From contig JAUILJ010000497.1 in the NCBI GenBank assembly GCA_030433055.1, positions 1-6,320 on the forward strand: a stretch of DNA of 6,320 bases. The letters are read 5' to 3'. How positions within the stretch are numbered: position 1 is the stretch's first letter; every line of letters starts with the position of its first letter. The position numbers and the translations under genes are program-made. Positions 1-5,528 of the stretch are shown here, in pieces. Source of the stretch: Polyangia bacterium (GTDB lineage Bacteria > Myxococcota_A > Polyangia > Polyangiales > Polyangiaceae). The notes below the pieces were generated by a model that saw only the letters and a program-made list of their open reading frames with translations, was not told the DNA's origin and searched no databases.

Positions 1-274
1 CCCCGAGCATCAGGTGCATCACGCCGCGATACTCGCCGTTGGACGCCAGGATGCGCTCGGCTTCTCCACGGTCGCACAGGCCACACGCGATACAGCCTCC
101 GAACTCCGAGAAGTTCGCGCGCTCTTCCGGCGTCACTGGCGGCAGGCGGTCGGGCCCGTAGTTCTCCTTGAACAGGGCGATCCCCAGGTTCTCTTTGGAA
201 CCAAACAGGCGGCGCAGCAGCGTGACGATCAGCGACCACGCGAGAAAGAACGCAGCTTTGACCCGGGCCGGCAC
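1..274 (-). CDS. Membrane-anchored CX2CX2C (Fe-S type) protein, 5' part only
   Basis: This reading frame starts with GTG at 274-272 and stays open to the window edge, giving 91 residues of an incomplete protein. An in-frame TAG at 286-284 lies just upstream, so the start cannot be much earlier; the TAGG of that stop is a weak ribosome-binding site 8 nt from GTG. Residues 5-24 contain a hydrophobic segment (AAFFLAWSLIVTLL) followed by RR, as in a single N-terminal membrane anchor with the rest in the cytoplasm. Residues 36-60 are polar and precede C61-I-A-C64-G-L-C67, the first three ligands of a ferredoxin-like 4Fe-4S site. The usual fourth cysteine four residues later is absent (E71), so a further ligand would have to lie beyond the window. 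The frame is supported by its strongly protein-like composition against the opposite strand. I recognise a redox-type iron-sulfur motif but not a named family; substrate and partner are unknown. Confidence 0.72.
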   Translation of the reverse strand, partial: MPARVKAAFFLAWSLIVTLLRRLFGSKENLGIALFKENYGPDRLPPVTPEERANFSEFGGCIACGLCDRGEAERILASNGEYRGVMHLMLG

Positions 275-381
275 GCGCCGAACCTAGCATGAACTCCGGG
301 CCAAAAACCCGCGCCGCCAGATGCGATCCTTAAACGACACCAAAGGCTGCGCGGGCCGGGGAATGCCCACGCCACGGGCCC

Positions 382-390
382 CGTATACCA
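382..390 (-). promoter_or_regulatory. Possible extended -10 promoter for the Fe-S gene
   Basis: Read on the minus strand, 390-382 is TGGTATACG, which matches the extended -10 pattern TGnTATAAT at the TG and at four of six hexamer positions. It would start transcription near 375 and leave a leader of about 100 nt before the GTG at 274. I see no good -35 hexamer at the usual spacing. The GTTACGC cluster lies directly upstream of it, where an activator or repressor would bind. This is a motif match only. Confidence 0.22.
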
Positions 391-398
391 AACCCCTC

Positions 399-448
399 GC
401 GTAACGACGTTACGCCACTCGGTTACGCTGTTACAGGGGGTGTTACGC
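399..448. repeat. GTTACGC heptamer cluster in the divergent spacer, likely operator
   Basis: Within 50 bp there are exact GTTACGC copies at 409-415, 422-428 and 442-448, an inverted copy (GCGTAAC) at 399-405, and a shorter GTTAC at 430-434. The copies at 399-405 and 409-415 form a perfect inverted repeat with 7-bp arms around GAC. Start-to-start distances of the direct copies are 13, 8 and 12 bp; 409 to 430 is 21 bp and 409 to 442 is 33 bp, close to whole helical turns. The cluster lies between two divergent genes, 60 bp upstream of the sigma-factor start and about 125 bp upstream of the Fe-S gene start. This arrangement is typical of a binding site for a dimeric or cooperative transcription factor. 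The protein that binds is not identifiable from the window; read on the minus strand the AAC core also resembles the -35 element of some ECF sigma factors. Confidence 0.6.
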
Positions 449-450
449 AG

Positions 451-478
451 CTAAGTTATTGAAAACAGGCTTAAATTG
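451..478 (+). promoter_or_regulatory. AT-rich promoter-like stretch before the sigma gene
   Basis: About 20 of these 28 bases are A or T, in sharp contrast with the GC-rich surroundings, and the stretch directly follows the GTTACGC cluster. TTAAAT at 471-476 matches a -10 hexamer at four of six positions and would place the transcription start near 483, giving a leader of roughly 26 nt before ATG 509. No good -35 hexamer sits 16-18 bp upstream, so transcription may depend on the factor that binds the repeats or on an alternative sigma factor. Position and composition support a promoter; the exact hexamers are a guess. Confidence 0.35.
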
Positions 479-497
479 CTTGGCACGCCGCGTGCTC

Positions 498-502
498 TAA
501 GG
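498..502 (+). promoter_or_regulatory. Ribosome-binding site that fixes the sigma-factor start
   Basis: TAAGG lies 6 nt before ATG 509, a good Shine-Dalgarno position. The frame is open back to a TTG at 476, but that codon has no such site and falls inside the putative -10 element, so ATG 509 is preferred. Confidence 0.6.
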
Positions 503-508
503 CTGGGC

Positions 509-1168
509 ATGCAGACGGAAAGCGTAGCCCAAGCCCAGCCCACCAGCGCTGCCCAGAACGGCCGCCACGACCCGGCGGAGCTGGAGCAGGAGCGTATCCT
601 CCTCGAAGGCCTGATGCGGGACGACCCGCGCGCCTGGCAGGAGTTCAACACCCGCTACTCGCGGCTCATCTATCGCTGCATCACCCGCGTCACCGCGCGC
701 TTCAGCGCGGTGGTCGGCCCCGACGACATCCGCGAGATCTACGCGATGCTCTGCCTGAGCCTGCTCGCCAAGGACAAGCGCAAGCTTCGCAGCTTCGAGC
801 CCGGCCGCGGCAACAAGCTCGGCAGCTGGATTGGCATGCTGGCCATCCACACCGCCTACGATCACTTGCGCAGCATCAAGCGCGAGCCGAAGCGGGGCTG
901 CCTGAGCGAGGCCGAGTCACTGACCAGCGACACGCCAGATCCGTTCGATGCCCTGCTCATGCGTCAGCGCGCGAGCATCGTGAGTGAGTTGCTCAAGCAG
1001 TTCAGCGACAAGGACCGCCAGTTCATCGCCCTGTACTACGGCGAGGGCCTGGAGCCCGAGCAGATCGCGGAGAGCATGCAAATCAGCGTGAAGACGGTCT
1101 ACAGCAAGAAGCACAAGATCCGGAACCGCCTCGCAGCGCTGCTGCAGGAACAGGCCCTCGCTGCCTGA
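509..1168 (+). CDS. ECF-type RNA polymerase sigma factor
   Basis: The product (219 residues from ATG 509) should bind core RNA polymerase and direct it to a particular promoter class. A polar N-terminal tail of about 35 residues precedes region 2 (about 38-128): a helix starting DDPRAWQEFNTRYSRLIY, a diverged region 2.2 around DDIREIYAMLCLSLL (71-86), then FEPGRG (96-101) and SWIGMLAIHTAYDHLRSIKR (106-125), the promoter-melting and -10 recognition part. A linker of about 25 residues leads to region 4 (about 152-212), with the helix-turn-helix in the stretch LEPEQIAESMQISVKTVYSK and basic helix KKHKIRNRL, which reads the -35 element. There is no region 1.1 or full region 3, as expected for ECF factors. 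The length is slightly above the usual 170-200 because of the tail. No anti-sigma factor is recognisable beside it. The upstream repeat cluster suggests specific, perhaps autogenous, control. The family is clear; the subgroup and regulon are not. Confidence 0.9.
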   Translation: MQTESVAQAQPTSAAQNGRHDPAELEQERILLEGLMRDDPRAWQEFNTRYSRLIYRCITRVTARFSAVVGPDDIREIYAMLCLSLLAKDKRKLRSFEPGRGNKLGSWIGMLAIHTAYDHLRSIKREPKRGCLSEAESLTSDTPDPFDALLMRQRASIVSELLKQFSDKDRQFIALYYGEGLEPEQIAESMQISVKTVYSKKHKIRNRLAALLQEQALAA

Positions 1169-1188
1169 TGCCGCAGCCCGCGGCATCA
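1166..1188 (+). terminator. Hairpin overlapping the sigma-gene stop codon
   Basis: TGATGCCGC (1166-1174) and GCGGCATCA (1180-1188) form a perfect 9-bp stem around the loop AGCCC. The first three bases of the stem are the TGA stop codon. No T-run follows, so this is not a classical intrinsic terminator; it may stabilise the 3' end of the message or act as a weak terminator in a GC-rich genome. Confidence 0.35.
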
Positions 1189-1301
1189 CCGGGCATTCCT
1201 ATAAGGAAACGTGGGAAGGCCCACTGGACGCCTCGCGTAGGAGCGTGTCGAGCCCGTGAGCTCATCGCATCCAGCTCGCTGTAGCGCTCGCTCCAGGTGG
1301 A

Positions 1302-1317
1302 TTCTCGAATTCGAGAA
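1302..1317. promoter_or_regulatory. Perfect 16-bp palindrome, candidate operator
   Basis: The bases TTCTCGAATTCGAGAA read the same on both strands with no spacer. The site lies 155 bp upstream of the preferred lipoprotein start and in the only long gap on this side, so a dimeric repressor or activator site is plausible. It does not match an operator that I can name. As an RNA it could only form a hairpin with a strained loop, so a DNA-level role is more likely. Confidence 0.4.
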
Positions 1318-1447
1318 CGCTGCTCCTGAAGTCGCGCAAGCAAGTCATTTGCCTCGCCTCTGATAGGGGCTACGAACGGCCGGGACTACGCGTCCTGTGC
1401 CGAGTGTCGGCGCTGGAGCGATGCACGCGAGCCAAGTGAGCTTGGAT

Positions 1448-1451
1448 GAGG
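1448..1451 (+). promoter_or_regulatory. Ribosome-binding site that favours ATG 1457
   Basis: GAGG (within TGAGG) lies 5 nt before ATG 1457 and 11 nt before ATG 1463. The earlier candidates are poorer: GTG 1397 has no such site, and ATG 1421 has GGAG only 2 nt away and would put acidic residues (DED) in the signal-peptide n-region. Confidence 0.5.
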
Positions 1452-1456
1452 ATGGG

Positions 1457-3055
1457 ATGACGATGCGACGTGCAATGGGGGCGAACACGCCCGGGAATTG
1501 GGGCTCGGGGGTGAGGACGTCTGGTTGGTCTCTGGTGCTAGCGGGTCTAACGCTTTGGCTCGGTGCCTGCGGCATCGTCACCATCAAGCCTGCGAGCGCA
1601 GGCACGGAGACGGACGCCTCCAAGCAGCGCCCAGCGCGCTACGACGGCGCGGAGTGCTCTCAAGTCTTGTACACGCCGGACGAGAGCCGAGACAATCCGG
1701 AGCGCCAGGAAGACGAGAGCGCAGAAGCTCAAGTGCTGTTGGCTACCTGCGCGCGCAGCGAGTATCGCAACAGCGCACAAAAGGCGAAGATCCGTGCGCT
1801 CGATTTCCGCGGGTACTACCCGGCGTACGACGACCGCAAGCCAGACCTGGTCAAGCTCGCGGTGATTGCAATCAACGAGCGCTTCAACGAACAGGTGCGG
1901 ATCCAAGAGGAAATGAAGGGGCGTGGCTTCGACAAGGACCCCTACGCAAAGGCCGAAGACACGCTGCTCAGCGTGGTGCTCCTCAACGTCTCCGAAGGGG
2001 AACTCAGCTCTGCCCTTGCATCTGTAAAGGTCCCTGAGGACGCCAAACAAGCGCTGGTCGAGGACTTCCGTGAGGCCAGATCGTACTTCACGCACGAAGC
2101 GAATCAGCTCCAGGGCCCTGAAAAAGAGCTACTGCTGGAGACGCCGAAGCAAGTGCTCGAACATCGCAAAGCCGCGTTCGAGAGCCAGGCGGCCAACTGG
2201 GCGGTCTTGGACGGCTACGACGCGCGGCTGAAAGCCGCGGCGAGTGCAGAAGGTGGCGATCCGGAGCTCCTCCAAGACCTCATCGCGTTGCGCTCCAAAG
2301 TCGTGGAGGCCGCGAAGGGCGACTACATCCAAGATCCATTGTTTGCCCGGCTCACTCGAGAGATCGCTCTGCAATATGCGCTGATGCAAGACCAACCCAG
2401 CTTGGCGGCCGAGCGCATGATCTATCGCCGCTCGCGGGGACCCGACCCATTCCCTGAGACCTTCGCGCAAGAAGTGCACTACGCTCAGTTCGGTCTCGTG
2501 AACGAGTTCAACGAGGCCCGCAAGCGGTTCCGCAAGGCAAAGGACGCGGGGCTCGACGACAGCGCTGCGAAGGCTCGCGCCGGTCGTGACTTCATCGACT
2601 GGAACGCGGCCAAACTGGTCCGCGTCGATCTCGGGATCCCCGACTACGAGAAGCTGCTCGATCACAGGAGCGACGCCATTCCCTTCCTGGAAGTGGTGGA
2701 CAGCGTCGCTCCCGAAGACAACGGAGTCACGGTGGCCTTCAAGAAGACTCCGGTTAAGACCTTCGAGTACTACGGCTGCTACAAGACCGGGCGCATCGAG
2801 CGCATCACCTCGGACGGTCGCCTCGAGTACGAAGAGCACTGCAGCACACGGCCCAAGACCGTGATGCACGAGAACGTGAAGCCGCTCACGTTTCCGGCGG
2901 AAGACGCCAAGCTGCTCAAGCGAGGAACGAAGATCCGGGGCGTGAGCGTTGGTCGGGAAGGCAGGGTCGTTTGGCTGATCGAGAAAGACCAGATCGTGTC
3001 CGAGCGAGGCTATCCAGTGCCTCCCCGGCCCGCGAACCCAAAAGCAAGGGACTGA
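1457..3055 (+). CDS. Large lipoprotein of unknown function
   Basis: From ATG 1457 the product has 532 residues. MTMRRAM supplies a positive n-region, GWSLVLAGLTLW a hydrophobic core, and LGAC a good lipobox with lipidated Cys38, so the protein is expected in the inner or outer membrane facing the periplasm. The mature part begins with a polar, acidic stretch holding C67 and C98. Most of 100-400 looks alpha-helical and highly charged (for example LDFRGYYPAYDDRKPDLVKL, EQVRIQEEMKGRGF, AAKARAGRDFIDWNAAKL), possibly repeat-like helical bundles. The C-terminal 120 residues, from about PFLEVVDSVAPEDNG (409), look beta-rich and carry a second close cysteine pair (C441 in YYGCYKTGRI and C462 in EEHCS), fitting disulfides in an oxidising compartment. 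I recognise no enzyme motif or family. Its codon third positions seem to use A and T more than those of the next gene, by eye. The next gene, also a lipoprotein, follows after 32 bp, suggesting a shared envelope role. Confidence 0.8.
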   Translation: MTMRRAMGANTPGNWGSGVRTSGWSLVLAGLTLWLGACGIVTIKPASAGTETDASKQRPARYDGAECSQVLYTPDESRDNPERQEDESAEAQVLLATCARSEYRNSAQKAKIRALDFRGYYPAYDDRKPDLVKLAVIAINERFNEQVRIQEEMKGRGFDKDPYAKAEDTLLSVVLLNVSEGELSSALASVKVPEDAKQALVEDFREARSYFTHEANQLQGPEKELLLETPKQVLEHRKAAFESQAANWAVLDGYDARLKAAASAEGGDPELLQDLIALRSKVVEAAKGDYIQDPLFARLTREIALQYALMQDQPSLAAERMIYRRSRGPDPFPETFAQEVHYAQFGLVNEFNEARKRFRKAKDAGLDDSAAKARAGRDFIDWNAAKLVRVDLGIPDYEKLLDHRSDAIPFLEVVDSVAPEDNGVTVAFKKTPVKTFEYYGCYKTGRIERITSDGRLEYEEHCSTRPKTVMHENVKPLTFPAEDAKLLKRGTKIRGVSVGREGRVVWLIEKDQIVSERGYPVPPRPANPKARD

Positions 3056-3070
3056 AATCCCCCCGGGCTT

Positions 3071-3081
3071 TGCTATAGAGG
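3071..3081 (+). promoter_or_regulatory. TGCTATAG extended -10 and/or AGAGG ribosome-binding site
   Basis: TGCTATAGA at 3071-3079 matches an extended -10 (TGnTATA). It would start transcription within a few bases of GTG 3088, leaving almost no leader. AGAGG at 3077-3081 is at the same time a good Shine-Dalgarno sequence 6 nt before GTG, and this supports that start. Both readings cannot serve the same short transcript; if the two lipoprotein genes are co-transcribed, the ribosome-binding role applies. CGGGC (3064-3068) and GCCCG (3081-3085) could pair around this site, a weak 5-bp stem with no T-run, so I do not call a terminator here. Confidence 0.4.
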
Positions 3082-3087
3082 CCCGCG

Positions 3088-5472
3088 GTGCCCTTTCGAG
3101 GAACAAGCGCGGCCAGGTTCTCCCTTGCCGCACAGCCCGTGGTCCTGGCGGCTCTGATTTGCTCAGGGTGCGGCTTGTTCGGCGCTGGTAGCGAGGCGCC
3201 CGCGGCCAGCGCACCCTCACCCCACAGCGGGATACAGATCGAGGAGTCTCCCGAGCGACCTCGGCTGTCGCTGATCGAGCGCTTCGCTGCTCCGAGCGCC
3301 ACCGCGGCGCTGGCGGTCGCCCACGACCTCGGCGCCGAAGCGTCCGCGGCGCTGGGTGGGATGGTGGAAGCGCGCTTGCGGGCCCAGGGCTTCCCCGAAG
3401 TTCGCCTGGAAGTGCTGAGTGTCGGCTTCGTGGTGACCACCCCCGTGGCCGACCCGGCAGGGGCCGCGCGCTTCATCCAGGTCGCTCACGCAGCCCTGCA
3501 GACGCCGGTGTCCGCGAGTGACCCAGCGCTGCGCAGTGTTCAGCAACGCGTCGCGGGCCTCGGCTCTCACCGCGACGATCTGGCGGCGCTGTTGAGCGAC
3601 TGCACGGGAGAGCTGGCAATCGCCAGCAGTCGTCCGGTACCCGACTTCTCCCAGCCCTCCGCGGCCCAGACGCTGGAGAAGTGGCGAGCCCAGACGGCCG
3701 CCCCTGGATTCAGCTCCCTTGCGGTCGTTGGCCCCGCGGCGGTGCTTGGTCAGGCCAGAGCGGCCCACGCTGCCCTGCCGAGCGGCGACGCCAGCGCGAG
3801 GCCCACCGATCCCTGGCCCGGCCGAGGACAGCGCTTGGTGGGCGAGCCCGCCGCTCAGGGCCTCCTCAGCCTCGGACTCCGCGTGCCTGACGGGGCGACC
3901 GCTGTCCAGGCAGCCGAGCAGCTCGAGTCTCCGGGCTCCCGACTGCGCATGCGGCTCGCCTCCCTCGGCATCGCCGCGCCCGAACGCATCGTGGGCACGA
4001 CGCGGCCCCGGGGTGGCTGCCTGGCCGTATCGATCCCCGTGGAAACAACCGCAGAGATTGGCCCCGCGGAGCTGGCGCTGGTCTTGGAGGACGAGCTACG
4101 CAGCGGCCTCGCAGGCACCAGCGACGAGCGCTGGAGCCTCGACGAGAGCGTGCTCCAGCCAGCGGACCCTCGCGAGGTGGCCGCGCGCGCCGCCTGGCGT
4201 GGCCTGAGTGGGCGCGAGACGTCGAGCACGGACCCGGTCTCCTTCGTCGCCTATCGCCCTCCGCTCTACGACGCGGCCGAGCAAAAGCTCGACGAGCCGG
4301 CGCTCGCTACCGCACGGCAACGGTCAACGCGACCTGCCCTCAAGCTCGTATCGCGGGTCGAGCAGTCGAGCGCCGGCGTGCGCATATTGCTCGCCAACCC
4401 TTGCGCGCCCAGCGACGAAGATCGCGGCAGCGCCGGTAGCGCGGCGCTCTGGGCCAGCTCGGTGGCAGAGGCCGCGAACCGCCACCGTGGCGCCGATCTG
4501 CGCTTCGAGCCCTGGATCACCGGGCATGGCGTCGGCGTGATGATCACCGCGCACCGCAAGGACGCCTCGGACGCCTTGTACGCTCGTGCCGCAGCCGCGC
4601 TGGGACAGGCGGTCACGCAACCTCTGGACGCACGCTGGACCGTCGACGCGCGCGAGCAGCTGCTCGGGCAGCTCGGCGGCACACCGGATCCCGGGTGGCA
4701 GACAGGGCTCGCCGCGTTCTCTGGCGAGCACCCGTCGTGGCTGGTTCCCCACGGCTCGTGGTCGAGCATGAACCGGCTGAACTCCAGCGCCGCCGACACA
4801 CGCCGCAACCTCATGCTGCACGGCCCCTGGCGCGCGGCGGTCCTGAGCGGAAGCCCCGAGGCTGAAGCCGCCGTGAACCGAGAGCTGCAGCGCTGGCTCT
4901 GGCCCTACGCTCAGAGCGACGCGCGTTGTGCCGCGGAGCCCGCCTCGGTGTCCAAGCCCGGCCTCTACCGCGTCAGCACGAGCAAGAAGGCGGAGCTCAA
5001 GGCGAACGCCTGGATCTTGGCGCCGCTCCCGGTGGCCAGCAGCCTCTCCGCCGCCGGCGAGTACACCAGCTTCCTCTTGAACCGCCCTCGAGGCTGGCTG
5101 GAAGCCGCGCTCCGTCCCAGGCGTATCGCAGCGAGCGCCGAGGCCCAGCTCCTGGGCGGCGAGCGCAACGCCGCCTTGGCCATCGCCGTCCACGCCGAGC
5201 CTGAGCGAATCGAAGATGCAGTGGCTCAGGTGCGTGGCTTGCTCGACCGCTTGGCCTCGGGCGCCATGACTCAAGCCGAGCTTCAGTTCGCGGCTCGGTA
5301 CTTCCAGCTCCGGGACCGTGAGCGTTCCTTCGACCCCATGTTTCGTCTCGTGGCGGTGTGGCTCGGCCGCCCGTTGACGGCAAAAGCGCCCACGTTGACC
5401 GAGGTCCGCGCCCTGCAGCGTTCCCTCACCCCCAAACGCCACGTCGTCGTCATCACCACCCAAGGCAAGTAG
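3088..5472 (+). CDS. M16-like lipoprotein lacking the zinc-protease motif
   Basis: The product has 794 residues from GTG 3088. Residues 1-28 form a lipoprotein signal: RGTSAAR, the core LAAQPVVLAALI, then CSGC with Cys28 as the likely lipidated residue; Cys at -3 is unusual, so the lipobox is imperfect. The layout resembles a two-half M16 (pitrilysin/insulinase) peptidase: an N-terminal alpha/beta domain, a segment LEKWRAQTAAPGFSSLAVVGPAAVLGQA (VVG near 213-215) like the M16 stretch where a beta strand ends in VVG, and a second half opening near 415 with LKLVSRVEQSSAGVRILL and ending in KRHVVVITT. The inverted zinc motif HxxEH of active members is not present anywhere I looked, and the nearest candidate (HDLGAE, in the first domain) does not fit. 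It is therefore probably a non-catalytic envelope protein, perhaps a scaffold or chaperone for the lipoprotein before it. The gene is very GC-rich and ends 56 bp before guaA. The M16 relationship is an inference from pattern. Confidence 0.7.
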   Translation: MPFRGTSAARFSLAAQPVVLAALICSGCGLFGAGSEAPAASAPSPHSGIQIEESPERPRLSLIERFAAPSATAALAVAHDLGAEASAALGGMVEARLRAQGFPEVRLEVLSVGFVVTTPVADPAGAARFIQVAHAALQTPVSASDPALRSVQQRVAGLGSHRDDLAALLSDCTGELAIASSRPVPDFSQPSAAQTLEKWRAQTAAPGFSSLAVVGPAAVLGQARAAHAALPSGDASARPTDPWPGRGQRLVGEPAAQGLLSLGLRVPDGATAVQAAEQLESPGSRLRMRLASLGIAAPERIVGTTRPRGGCLAVSIPVETTAEIGPAELALVLEDELRSGLAGTSDERWSLDESVLQPADPREVAARAAWRGLSGRETSSTDPVSFVAYRPPLYDAAEQKLDEPALATARQRSTRPALKLVSRVEQSSAGVRILLANPCAPSDEDRGSAGSAALWASSVAEAANRHRGADLRFEPWITGHGVGVMITAHRKDASDALYARAAAALGQAVTQPLDARWTVDAREQLLGQLGGTPDPGWQTGLAAFSGEHPSWLVPHGSWSSMNRLNSSAADTRRNLMLHGPWRAAVLSGSPEAEAAVNRELQRWLWPYAQSDARCAAEPASVSKPGLYRVSTSKKAELKANAWILAPLPVASSLSAAGEYTSFLLNRPRGWLEAALRPRRIAASAEAQLLGGERNAALAIAVHAEPERIEDAVAQVRGLLDRLASGAMTQAELQFAARYFQLRDRERSFDPMFRLVAVWLGRPLTAKAPTLTEVRALQRSLTPKRHVVVITTQGK

Positions 5473-5509
5473 GCCGAAGACACTCCCCGTTTCCTGCCGC
5501 TTCGCGTCG

Positions 5510-5528
5510 TGGTAGGCGCGCGGTGCCC
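5510..5528 (+). promoter_or_regulatory. TGGTAGG motif and start region before guaA
   Basis: TAGG at 5513-5516 is the only Shine-Dalgarno-like sequence here. It lies 6 nt from GTG 5523 but 12 nt from ATG 5529, so the upstream GTG, in the same frame, is a serious alternative start that would add two residues. TGGTA at 5510-5514 resembles the TGnTA part of an extended -10. Apart from this the 56-bp gap 5473-5528 holds no hairpin with a T-run and no clear -35, so read-through from the previous gene is possible. Confidence 0.35.

Larger units (their letters stand above)
1189..1456 (+). other. Non-coding gap between sigma factor and first lipoprotein
   Basis: I see no supported gene in this gap. 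It contains a small perfect stem GTGGG-AAGG-CCCAC at 1211-1224, several GAGCTC/AGCGCT-like short palindromes around 1240-1290 that might fold in RNA, and the 16-bp palindrome listed separately. TGATAG at 1361-1366 resembles the TGnTA motifs that precede the next two genes and could be a -10 element with a leader of about 80 nt, but no -35 is evident. The lipoprotein reading frame remains open back to a GTG at 1397, so the last 60 bases could be coding if that start were used. Confidence 0.4.

Noticed and set aside
14..292. Plus-strand open frame of 92 codons opposite the Fe-S gene
   Set aside because: Its translation has the low-complexity, Arg/Gln-rich look of an antisense frame, while the minus strand encodes a membrane segment and a CX2CX2C motif.
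399..470. Resemblance of TGTTACGCAGC and nearby GTTACGC to parts of the class 1 integron attI site
   Set aside because: The shared run is short (about 11 bases, from memory of attI1), no GTTRRRY core follows at the right place, and there is no integrase gene or cassette; the likeness is probably chance.
1083..1343. Minus-strand open frame of 86 codons across the sigma-gene end and the following gap
   Set aside because: It overlaps the conserved region 4 of the sigma factor, has no ribosome-binding site that I could see, and its product shows no recognisable motif.
3061..3087. Terminator between the two lipoprotein genes
   Set aside because: The only stem is 5 bp with a 12-nt loop and no T-run after it; it overlaps the start region of the next gene.
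2129..3220. Long minus-strand open frame opposite the first lipoprotein gene
   Set aside because: Long antisense frames are common opposite GC-rich genes; the plus strand has a signal peptide, lipobox and a consistent start, so this is a shadow.
4324..5463. Long minus-strand open frame (379 codons) opposite the M16-like gene
   Set aside because: It lies wholly within the plus-strand gene and its translation is rich in Gly, Arg and Ala without motifs, as expected of an antisense shadow.
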